Shown here piece after piece: positions 46,843 through 56,351 of a stretch of 64,000 bases of DNA. The notes under the pieces are model-generated. The model made no database searches, had not been told where the DNA came from, and saw nothing but the letters and a program-made list of their open reading frames with translations. The stretch is taken from assembly GCA_033398695.1 (NCBI GenBank), contig CM065819.1, forward strand, positions 10,341,501 to 10,405,500, given 5' to 3'. This DNA comes from Orobanche coerulescens (taxonomy: Eukaryota > Streptophyta > Magnoliopsida > Lamiales > Orobanchaceae). Numbering within the stretch: the first letter of the stretch is position 1; each line of letters opens with the position of its first letter. The translations under genes were made by a program, and so were the position numbers.

Positions 46843-47150
46843 GGTATCTCCGCACGAGAAATCGTGGCTGGATATACTTTGCTTATATTAAGGATGATGA
46901 TCGGCTCATTGATGGGGGCACTCTTCCGAGACCGGAGGAGAGGATCACATCGAGGGGGCTCGATCATACTAGACCTCGTCCGTCATCACAGCTTGGTTCC
47001 TCCCGTCCTCGTCCGGAATCCTCCTCTTCCCAGATGGCTTCTCGTATGGATAGACTTGAGAAGGACATGAGTGAGGTCAAGATCATGGTGAAGAGCATTT
47101 GCACACATTTCGGGATACCGCCGACACCGCCGGAGGCGGACCTTGACTAG
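46839..47150 (+). pseudogene. Continuation of the SIRE-like 3' ORF after a frameshift
   Basis: Overlaps the previous frame by 4 bp and continues in another frame: a short conserved start (YIKDDDRLIDGGTLPRPEE), a Ser/Pro/Arg-rich linker, then a likely coiled coil (MASRMDRLEKDMSEVKIMVK). A charged coiled-coil tail is common at the end of such ORFs. The most economical reading is one original protein split by a small indel near 46830. Confidence 0.5.
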
Positions 47151-47540
47151 TCGGGCTATCCTTTCTAATGATGATGTTTCCTGTTTATTAAAAGACCAAA
47201 CATTTCATATTTATGCTTGCCTGTAATGACTATCTTTTCATACATTATGTTGGTTATCGTTTTGTTTAATTATTGATGTCTGACTTGGTTTATGTTGATT
47301 ATTATGCGTATCATTGATGTCTCTTACAGGTTTTCTCAACTTTTTGTTAATGACAAAAAGGGGGAGAATAATATGTATTCGTTTTTGAAATCAACTCTTG
47401 AACTAACCCGTGCACGTTTTCAGGGGGAGCATATTATTTTGCAATGCTCGTGTTCAGGGGGAGTTTCTAATTTTTATCAAAATCATGTTTTTCAAAAACT
47501 CACATAAAGTAAATTTTGTCATCATCAAAAAGGGGGAGAT
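47151..47540 (+). promoter_or_regulatory. SIRE-like 3' untranslated region with GGGGGAG repeats and polypurine tract
   Basis: AAAGGGGGAG or CAGGGGGAG occurs at about 47357, 47422, 47455 and 47529. The last, AAAAAGGGGGAGATTG, abuts the LTR and is the polypurine tract. Such repeated tracts upstream of the LTR are a known trait of SIRE/Maximus copia elements. Confidence 0.75.
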
Positions 47541-48560
47541 TGTTGGAACAATAATTTTTAGATCGTTTTGATGATGTATTATTAAAGCCAAAATTTACTT
47601 AAAACATACTTTCTCTTCAGTTAACGTACGTAACACATATCACATTAACGCACGTAAAATTTAACAGATAACGTACGTAACACAGCTTTTCTAACGTACG
47701 TAACATTCACTATTTTCGTAAGCTTTTCATGCAGTAACGACGAATCGGAGCATATAACGTACGTAAAGCTTGAATTATTCTGACCGTTGGAAAAGCCACT
47801 AGCCGTTGCAACAAGTCGTCTCAATCAACGGATCTTTGACCAGGATATTACGTACGTAACCCTAAGGAACGTAACGTACGTAACGCATTTCATCAGAGTT
47901 CACTGGACAGTTTTGGCACTTTCATTACGGCCGTTATGCAGTTCATATAACGTACATAACGTATGTAACGTACGTAAGCAGCATCCTATAACGTACGTAA
48001 CTCATTTTACTGTTCCAACGGGAAAATGAGCTCAAGAAGGCTATAAATAGCCACCTTCATGGACATTGAAGACACACAAGAATTCTGAGCCTACTAGCAT
48101 ATTCAAGCAATATCAAGCAAACATTCTGAGAGATATTCTTATTCTAGATTGTGATACAAGAAGATTTGTTCTATAATTTCCAATCTTCATTCTTGTATCT
48201 TAGAGCGATATATCGTGAAAGCCGAGTTTCTACTCGCACTTATTTTGTGTATTGGTTATCTTGTACCTAGAAAAACAAGAGTGTTTTTGTGAGGTTGTTC
48301 TTGAGCCCGGAAATCAAGAAGTTGTAAGAAGTTGGCACTAAACTAGAAAGTGCAAATTCCAAGTTCTAAGAAAAGTCCTAGTCGATAAAACTAGGTAGGG
48401 GACGTAGGCTTCGTTAATAGCCGAACCTCTCGAACAATTCCTTGTGTTCTTTTTTATCTGCACTTTTATACTCCGCTATTTTTGCTTCCGCACGAAAAAG
48501 AGTACAATACTCTTAACCGCACTATTCAACCCCCCTTCTAGTGGCGGTATCAATCTAACA
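47541..48560 (+). repeat. SIRE-like copia 3' LTR
   Basis: TGTTGGAACAATAATT ... CAATCTAACA, 1020 bp. It has at least eight ACGTACGT motifs (47624, 47671, 47694, 47757, 47851, 47874, 47968, 47991), one of them within a perfect TTACGTACGTAA (47848-47859). 'GGCTATAAATAGCC' at about 48039 is a palindromic TATA-box candidate for the promoter. The element's 5' part is absent from this window. Confidence 0.8.
48039..48052 (+). promoter_or_regulatory. TATA-box candidate of the SIRE-like LTR
   Basis: CTATAAATAG flanked by GG and CC, located between the ACGTACGT cluster (upstream) and the presumed transcribed part of the LTR. Position and sequence fit a plant core promoter. Confidence 0.5.
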
Positions 48561-48577
48561 GAAGATCATGAGGTTGG

Positions 48578-49731
48578 TCTTGTGTCGAGAATTACACTCT
48601 CCGACCGGCGATCGTCTCGGAAATCGGACGACCTAGCCACTGCCGAGCAATGAGGCGTAATCGCCGACCAAATGACCAGCGACTTCGCTTAGCCCGGCAG
48701 ACAAGACAAATCGGCCAACCGAAGGTCCCAAGACAAGTCCCGGTGCCGAGCGATCGACATCAAATACGATCGTCTCTCGGTGCTCGGCGACCGACTCCTG
48801 GCGACCGACTAGCGGACGATCCTCTCGCACTCCGACCGACCCTTGGTGACCGACCAATGCCGACCCTCAGCAACTGGCCGATGGCGACCTCTGATGACCA
48901 GCTAGAAACGACCGCCTCATGTCGATCAGGGCCGACGGCCATCCAGTCGGCAAAGGCCGAGCCTCAAGACTGGCACCACGTGCAAGAGCCGAGACAAGAT
49001 CCGCGAATCTCGGATCATTGACCACAGCCTGGCAGAATATTTCCACCAGCCAACAAGCCCGCCGAAAGTTGTCAGTAGGGCCGCATGTGACAGTGACTCC
49101 GGACGCGTGCTGGCTCGTCATTGGACCGCCCCGCTGGCTGCCGGCTGTAGCCTTGGACTTTAGGCAGACTGCCAGCATCTACCTTGGACTTTAGCCCGAC
49201 AGCCCGGGTGATCGCCCCGTTATAATATCGGCCGGCAGACGATCGCCCCATTATTATAATGGCCGGAAGGCGATCGCCCGCCAGAGGACAATACTCGGCT
49301 GCCCCTATATATACAAGGGTCCCTGCACTCGTCCAGCGGCCTGGCTTTCTCGCATTTCACACGCAATACAGAAGCAAAACACTCAGCACTTGGCTATCTC
49401 CTACTCTTGGCCACAGCTATCTTTCGGTACTTCTTCTCTCGGCCTCTCTCACCAAGAAGACGATCGGCAGGGACGAAGAACACCGAGCTTCGCTCAAGAG
49501 CCGGATTAACAGAGTCTTTTTACACTCATTGTATTTAGATTTCTCTCATTAATACTTGTATCCACGAATATTTGTATTAATAACATCTCGCGAGAGCATT
49601 CAAGCCCGGGACTAACAACCCCGGCAAATCTTGTATTATTTATCTTCTCTCGGAAGTGCTCCCGCAATTGTTGTTTGTTGTCCGTCTTCCAGCATTATTT
49701 AATCTTCGGATAAATATTTTGGGCAACAACA
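48578..49731 (+). repeat. TR-GAG 5' LTR
   Basis: GC-rich, with many CGATCG-type palindromes (GGCGATCGCC at 49269-49278 is perfect). TATATATA at 49306-49313 is the likely promoter element, preceded by a GATCGCCCC-TTATAATATCGGCCGG repeat. Open frames here recur in the 3' LTR and are not genes. Confidence 0.9.
49306..49313 (+). promoter_or_regulatory. TATA box of the TR-GAG LTR
   Basis: CCCTATATATACAAGGG: TATATATA in a GC-rich LTR, identical in the sister LTR at 52613-52620. Good candidate for the element's promoter. Confidence 0.6.
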
Positions 49732-49750
49732 ATTGGCGCTAGAGGAAGGG
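49732..49750 (+). promoter_or_regulatory. TR-GAG primer binding site
   Basis: ATTGGCGCTAGAGGAAGGG immediately after the LTR. TGGCGC-type primer sites pair with a non-initiator tRNA, unlike the TGGTATCGGAGC site of gypsy-1 and gypsy-2. This points to a partner in a different gypsy lineage (Tat-like); that is an inference. Confidence 0.65.
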
Positions 49751-49859
49751 CATCTAACCCTCAATTTTTTATACCTACCGTCCCGAAGAACACTCACTGT
49801 TCTCGGAGCAGATACTTGAAGTGACACTCACTGCACTTCAAAGAAATCTTTCAGAAATC

Positions 49860-51184
49860 ATGTCTTCCGCCTCCGCGTCGAAGAAAGCCGCTGACCAGCC
49901 GGCTGCACTTCTGCCTGGCCCTGGGCCCCGAGCCGCAGCCGATGGTGGAAGGCAGCCGCCGCGGTCAGAGACGCTCGATCCCGTCCCTGGACGGCCGCCC
50001 AAGCCTCTCGCTCGATCAGCTCCGAACCAAGGAACAGATCGACGAGGTCATGTCCGTCCTACAGGAGCGACGGAGTGCTCTCGACGCGCCTCCTGCTATC
50101 ACCCCCTCGGCCGCCGAAGTCCAAGCGAAGCTCAAGGCCATCGCCGAGCGATCGCTGTGAGGCTCTCGCCGCGAGAAGAGGCGCCGCGCCTGGGCACCTC
50201 GTCTTCGATCGCTCGGCGTGACTCCGACTCGGCGACCGGGCGCCCGGCCCTAGCTACGAGACGAGCAGTTTGAGTCCGTCACCGGGAGCTCGGCCTACCC
50301 GACTCCCAAGGCGCCACTGCTTGGCTCCCCCTCGCCAAATTGCCGAGGTCGGCAGCAGCGGAGTCCGGAGATCGGTACACGATCGCCTCGGCTCCCGCTC
50401 CCAAAGCCGATCAGCAAGCGACCGAGCCAAGGCGATAGCTGCGATGCAACGTCAACTCGACGACATGAAGGCGCTCCTGGAATCCAGGGCAGGCGCCAAG
50501 AAGACGATCGCCGAGCCAAGCGAGCCGCTCACGATCGACATCGAGCTCGCCCCCGTGCAGCACAAGATCGCTCCCCCGCAAACACCCATGTACGAGGGGC
50601 GATCGGACCCCCAGACACACCTGAACAAGTTCAACATCTACATGGCCGGGTGTGGGGCATCTGACGCGACCAGGTGCCGAATGTTCCCTATGACGCTGGA
50701 CGACCTCGCCTACAGGTGGTACACCTTATTGCCACCTCGGTCCATTGGCTCCTTTAACCAGCTGGCGCACGTCTTCAGGGAGTACTTCGCCACCAGGGTC
50801 GCCCAGCCAGAAGGTCCGCTTTGCATGATGCAAATCAAGCAGGGAGAAGAAGAGTCCGACTCGGACTACATCGACCGAGTGGACGAGATCATCCTCAACG
50901 GCGAGCCCGTAAGCGATGAGATCGCCCTCCACACGGTCCTAGCAGGCTTCAATGGCTTTTCGCCTATGTTTAGGCATCTTACGAAGAGCCAACCCACGAC
51001 CTACGCGACCTTCCGGGCTAGAGCCGCAGATTTTCTATCCAGCCAAAGGCTTCTTCTTAGCCTAGGAGTAGAGAGATCGGCGCCCGAGCGACGACCTCCA
51101 GTCTTCCAGCCCGATCGCTATTATCCAGCAGAGCCGGAGGACTCGCTCGCTATCTACAGTCCACCATTTAACATGAGGGACTAA
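49860..51184 (+). pseudogene. TR-GAG gag protein with frameshifted N-terminus
   Basis: ATG 49860 opens MSSASASKKAADQPAALLPG. The reading then passes to another frame around 49960 (SLDQLRTKEQIDEVMSVLQE, 49942-50160) and to the main frame by about 50270. The main frame holds a Retrotrans_gag-type domain: a coiled coil (AIAAMQRQLDDMKALLES), then TPMYEGRSDPQTHLNKFNIY, LDDLAYRWYTLLPPRSIGSF and QPTTYATFRARAADFLSSQ, ending MRD at 51184. There is no zinc knuckle and no pol. The core domain (about 250 codons) is uninterrupted and may be close to functional, while the N-terminal part needs two frame changes. Confidence 0.75.
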
Positions 51185-51877
51185 GGCTCGCGATCGCCTC
51201 CACCGCACATCATAAAGCCATGGTCCTGGTAGTCGATGGAACCGGCTGCTTCGGCCATGCAAGGTCCCTTTCGGCCGAGATCGCCCGCCCTTCGTTTAAA
51301 TACGAGGCCGGCGTAGTCTGAGGGCTCTCCAAAATTAATCAGTGGACACGATCGCCCGCCCTCAAAGGATCATCATCTAACATGGTGAACCCGGACAATG
51401 CGACACGTGCCACAACCCCCGTCTCAGCGTACACCGTCGAGGTTCGCCATCTTCATGGTGGGCCGAGGTGGAAGCAGAGCCAAACAATCCGCGGGCATGG
51501 ATTTGATTCATCCGACGCTGCCCCGCGCAAGGACTCCTCTAGACCGAGACCGCACGCCCTTCGTTTAAATACGAGGCGAGGCGCAGCCTAACAGAGGACC
51601 CTCATAATAAAGTGAGTCACGAGACAATCAATGTCTTCGCGAACCAAGACACGGTTATGGAGTCAGTCCATCGATTTCCGCGACTGTGCACGATTCCTCA
51701 AACAAGCGAAACCATTAAGTTTCCGAGGGGGATCGGCCAATGTTGGTTTTTGCAGGTACAAGACCGAAAGATAGCTAGCCAATCGACCATGATAGCCCAA
51801 GTCCTCATCCTTACACGATCGCAAGCAAGAACCACCTCGCCCCATGTCTTCAACATAGGAGCAAGCTGGGGGGCAAT
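51185..51877 (+). other. TR-GAG post-gag region and polypurine tract
   Basis: Non-coding. A motif CGCCCTTCGTTTAAATACGA occurs at about 51288-51307 and 51556-51575 within diverged ~265-bp repeats. The polypurine tract AAGCTGGGGGGCAA ends at 51877 against the LTR. Confidence 0.65.
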
Positions 51878-53038
51878 TGTTGTGTCGAGAATTACACTCT
51901 CCGACCGGCGATCGCCTCGAAGATCGGACGACCTAGCCACTGCCGAGCAGCCGAGGCAGAACTGCCGACCAGCGACCAGGCGACCCTACCTTAGCCCGGC
52001 AGACAAGACAAATCGGCCAACCGAAGGTCCCAAGACAAGTCCCGGTGCCGAGCGATCGACATCAAATACGATCGTCTCTCGGTGCTCGGCGACCGACTCC
52101 TGGCGACCGACTAGCGGACGATCCTCTCTCGGCACCTGCCGACCGACCCTTGGTGACCGACCAATGCCGACCCTCAGCAACTGGCCGATGGCGACCTCTG
52201 ATGACCAGCTAGAAACGACCGCCTCATGTCGATCAGGGCCGATGGCCATCCAGTCGGCAAAGGCCGAGCCTCAAGACTGGCACCACGTGCAAGAGCCGAG
52301 ACAAGATCCGCGAATCTCGGATCATTGACCACAGCCTGGCAGAATATTTCCACCAGCCAACAAGCCCGCCGAAAGTTGTCAGTAGGGCCGCATGTGACAG
52401 TGACTCCGGACGCGTGCTGGCTCGTCATTGGACCGCCCAGCTGGCTGCCGGCTGTAGCCTTAGACTTTAGGCAGACTGCCAGCATCTACCTTGGACTTTA
52501 GCCCGACAGCCCGGGTGATCGCCCCATTATAATATCGGCCGGCAGACGATCGCCCCATTATTATAATGGCCGGAAGGCGATCGCCCGCCAGAGGACAAGA
52601 CTCGGCTGTCCCTATATATACAAGGGTCCCTGCACTCATCCAGCGGCCTGGCTTTCTCGCATTTCACACGCAATACAGAAGCAAAACACTCAGCACTTGG
52701 CTATCTCCTACTCTTGGCAACAACTATCTTTCGGTACTTCTTCTCTCGGCCTCTCTCACCAAGAAGACGATCGGCAGGGACGAAGAACACCGAGCTTCGC
52801 TCAAGAGCCGGATTAACAGAGTCTTTTTACACTCATTGTATTTAGATTTCTCTCATTAATACTTTTATCCACGAATATTTGTATTAATAACATCTCGCGA
52901 GAGCATTCAAGCCCGGGACTAACAACCCCGGCAAATCTTGTATTATTTATATTCTCTCGGAAGTGCTCCCGCAATTGTTGTTTGTTGTCCGTCTTCCAGC
53001 AGTATTTAATTTTCGGATAAATATTTTAGGCAACAACA
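51878..53038 (+). repeat. TR-GAG 3' LTR
   Basis: TGTTGTGTCGAG ... GGCAACAACA, with matching 6-bp inverted ends. GGCGATCGCC at 51907-51916 and 52576-52585, TATATATA at 52613-52620. Near-identical to the 5' LTR except for a GC-rich patch around 51940-52150 (for example 'ctctctcggcacctgccgacc' versus 'ctctcgcactccgacc'). Confidence 0.9.
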
Positions 53039-53964
53039 GTTGGAACATAATATAGTCCAACCGTGCGGGTTCGATGGGACCTATGGTGACTTGTGGCAAG
53101 GGATTATGGAGTCGAAGACCAGATATTGTGATTGTTTTGTTTGACTCAATCCGTACGGGTTGTCGAACCTACAGGGACACGTGGCAGGAGATCATGGGGC
53201 CACGAGCTTATTTTGATGCGTTGTTGGGCCCAATCCATGTGGGTTGTCGAACCTACGGAGACATGTGGCAGGAGATCACAACGTCACAAGCATGTTTTGA
53301 TGTTTGAGGATTTTGAAAGGACGTCTTATGACAATGATTGTTGGGCTGATACCAAGTTGATTTTTGAAACGGTTTTCCATTTTATAAAACTTTTGTGATG
53401 TGGATCAAGATTTGGGCTGAAACCCGACTGCTTTTGAAAAATGTTTTATAACTAAGGAATTGATGTTCTAAAAAGGCTTTATGTTTTCTAAAACTCCCGA
53501 GATGATTATTTGTTTTGACAGACTTGAGTTTGATCTCTAAGCATTAAAACTCTCGGGAATAACTTATGAATGATTGTCATTATCTGATGGGTGACTGATG
53601 TTTGCTTGGTATATTTTGTATAGTTAGGATACTTGTACTAGAAAATTCCAGTTCCTAATCCCTTAAATGGGAAAATGCATTTTATGCATTTCAGGTACCC
53701 TTAGTTCCAGGGAATAGTCAGAGGATCGGCATAGAATATGGCGAACTGCGATACTAATCAAGAGAGCCCATTTTTATTTTATTTTGTTTTGTTTTCATGG
53801 AGTTGTATCCCATTTCGCTGCAGAATGTTTTGGCCCCTGCGTGGGTATATGTTGCAATGTATTCTTGTTTGACTTTGGTTGTGTGGCCTTGCCGATCTGG
53901 TTACTTTGAGTTTTCGACCTTGTCGGTCTATTTTAATATGTAGTTTGACATTGCTAGTCAAATA
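53039..53964 (+). repeat. LTR-E, Tekay-like LTR fragment
   Basis: Continues the sequence cut by the TR-GAG insertion; 48561-48577 is its left flank. It has three copies of a ~70-bp unit with 'cctacagggacacgtggca' (about 53085, 53168, 53252), the counterpart of the unit in LTR-B at 43706, plus 'ttgggctgaaacccgac' and leader motifs similar to gypsy-1. Interrupted at 53965 by copia-B. Its other end is not in the window. Confidence 0.6.
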
Positions 53965-54461
53965 TGTTGGGATTCCAGATACAAAAAATGAATACACAGC
54001 AGAATAATAATACACAATGAAGAATCCCAAAGAGGATCGATCAAGTAACGTATATACGAAAAATAAATCAAGAAAGATAAAAGGATCAAAGTCCGATACC
54101 TTTGAAGCCTTTGATATTATCTTCGTAAGGCTGATGATGATCACGAACCCGAACACGAAAACGAATTCCCTTTGTTCCAAACACCGGGAGTGCGATGTCT
54201 CTACGTCACCACGTGACGGAACTTGACCGGAAAAATCAACGAGACTCCGTTCTCCAAGAACACGGCTAGGGAAACTCGAAGAAATTTTTCTCCCTTTATT
54301 TCTTATTTCTTTCTCACCTCTAAGATGAAGAATTGAACAAAGAAATTTTCTCTCTCCCCTCACTTATGTGGTTCGGCCGAAGTGCATGAAGATGGTATTG
54401 GTGTGGTGTGTTGTTATGTTGATATAAAGAAGAAAAGTGAGATATGATAAGATAAGTCTTA
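53965..54461 (-). repeat. copia-B 3' LTR, outer part
   Basis: TGTTGGGATTCCAG at 53965 is the reverse complement of the CTGGAATCCCAACA terminus, like copia-A's GAATCCCAACA. It ends with AAGTCTTA, the LINE target duplication (54454-54461). Confidence 0.8.
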
Positions 54462-54478
54462 ACATTGCCTATTCAATG

Positions 54479-56351
54479 TTGAAACCGGGGCCTCTCAATC
54501 GCGGATCTGACGTCTCTACGCGTGGTGAGATCCAAAAACTTACAGGCGACGGGGATAAGACCGATATCCATCCAGTGGAAACAACCTGCTCGGAAAATAA
54601 TATCGGTCGTAATCCGCTCTCCCTAGATGATTTCCCGGCGCCAGTGACCCTCGACGATGCAGCTTCTGTCTCTGAAGGGGCGGCGCATGTATTTTTCAAA
54701 ACCCTTGGTGGAATCACGCCTCCTGTGGACGGTAACCATGGGGAGCTGCAAAACACAATGGATTCTAAATCGAAATGCGAGTAAATCGACTCCCGTGCTA
54801 GATCGACCGATATCGTGCCCAGTAGAGTTGGGAATCCTAATCCTCGGTCATCCCGGTGGTAAAATCATATGCGGCCGCTACCTCCGGGGCGCGGAGCACT
54901 TGAATGGGGTTTTGGCATGGTGGACCGGACCGAGAGGTTCCTACGGTGGTTTTCGAAACTGAATGCGACAAGGCGTCTGAAGCCTTCCGCCTCTCGGTGG
55001 TTGGTAAATTTTCCTACGGTAAACCACTAATGAGGTAATCCGAACTACCCTTCATAATCTCGGGTATAAACCATGTAAAGTCCAAAGATCTTAACCTACG
55101 TCATGTTTTAATTACATGTTTTAATGAGGAACAATTTGCTAAACTCCGTGTCCAACGTGAAATACCAATAGCCGGACTTAGATGAGGGTCCTGAAATGGA
55201 CACCGATTTTGATTTTAAAATGAACCGCGGTTGTACAGTTTGGCTTAAAGCATTTGCTCTCCTATTCAATGGTTCGACGTTCGAAGTTTAAAAACAATTG
55301 CCGTTGTTTTTGGTGAATTTGTCATGGTGTGAAGCTACTCTATCAAAATCTCGTCTAAACTATGCTCGTTTTTGTGTTGAAATAAATCGAAACTCCCGGT
55401 TGAGAAATTTGAAATATCTTGTAATGGTAAATCTGTTGCTATAAATGTTCAATTTGAACGGCCGCCAAAATACCGTCATTTTGCAATCATATTGTACGCT
55501 GAAATGGTATTATATTAAGAACCATAAACTCAGGCCGAATTTTGCTGAAAAAAATAAACATCATGCTGAAAAGCTTGCTCACGTTAGTCATGCTTCTAAA
55601 AATAACAAAAAGGCTGAAAAAGCCCCACTGTTGATTGAACAGGAAGAACAAATGTTTGAACATAAAGAGAAGGATAATATTGATCTTAACTTGCACAAAA
55701 CTAATTTCTCGTGTTGTGCAGGAGGAGGCCTTCCCGGTTAAGGATGCTCTATCTAATAACCCATTTAATGCTCTGAATCTTGTTGAGAATGATGAAATTA
55801 TTGTGCTAGATTCTGTTGAACCTATTGATGAACATGTTTTGCAGGCTGATTCTTTGACTCCTCCCCTGGCTGACAAGCCAGACATGCCTGGGAGAGACTT
55901 AATCCCCCCTGACCTTGCACTGGCCCAGCCAGGGGGACTCCCCCCTAAACCTGTCGGTATTCCCCTACCCAAGACGGAAGGAATGCCCAAGGACATTTCT
56001 GAGTGTGCTCACAAGAAACCTAAAGAAGTAGAGAATAGTGACTTTTCCCGGGACACTTACTCTGCTTCACCTGATTCTTGTGGAAACACTGAGTCCGACT
56101 TGGGTATCCCTGACGTTGGCCCTGATATTGACTCTGATATTGGTGCAGGGCAAGTGGTGCTGCCTCTTCACCAGAAATCCCCCCGGAGCGAAAGGAATGA
56201 ACAACGTTACGTGATATTGAATATGGGAGACAGTTGGAAAGGGAGGCCTGTGGCCTCGTTGGTCCACCCAAAGACCACGACCCGAATGACGTCAACAACA
56301 CGGAGCGCGGGAGGAGAAGTGCTAGAATCCAAAAACCCCTACTGCTTCTAA
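54479..56351 (+). pseudogene. LINE ORF1 (DUF4283-type RNA-binding protein, broken)
   Basis: Begins around MLKPGPLNRGSDVSTRGEIQ; the frame stops at 54782. Between about 54970 and 55230 the conserved DUF4283 blocks are readable across stops: VVGKFSYGKPLM, DLNLRHVLITCFNEEQFAKL and DFDFKMNRGCTVWLKAF. The C-terminal part (55635-56351) is open, acidic and proline-rich. ORF1 of plant LINEs binds the element's RNA. I do not find a clear CCHC knuckle. Multiple stops make it inactive. Confidence 0.7.

Larger units (their letters stand above)
48578..53038 (+). mobile_element. TR-GAG-type non-autonomous LTR element (gag only)
   Basis: LTRs of 1154 and 1161 bp (TGTTGT...ACAACA in the right copy) enclose a 2.15-kb interior with a gag-like protein and no protease, RT or integrase. 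Target duplication GTTGG lies at 48573-48577 and 53039-53043. The first LTR starts TCTTGT, one base off. The gag-only layout and high GC match terminal-repeat retrotransposons with a gag domain (TR-GAG), which depend on other gypsy elements. The two LTRs differ at few positions, so the insertion is recent. Confidence 0.88.

Noticed and set aside
48650..49194. Open frames of 90-120 codons on both strands of the TR-GAG LTR
   Set aside because: Duplicated in the other LTR (51960-52500), mutually overlapping and of GC-driven composition.
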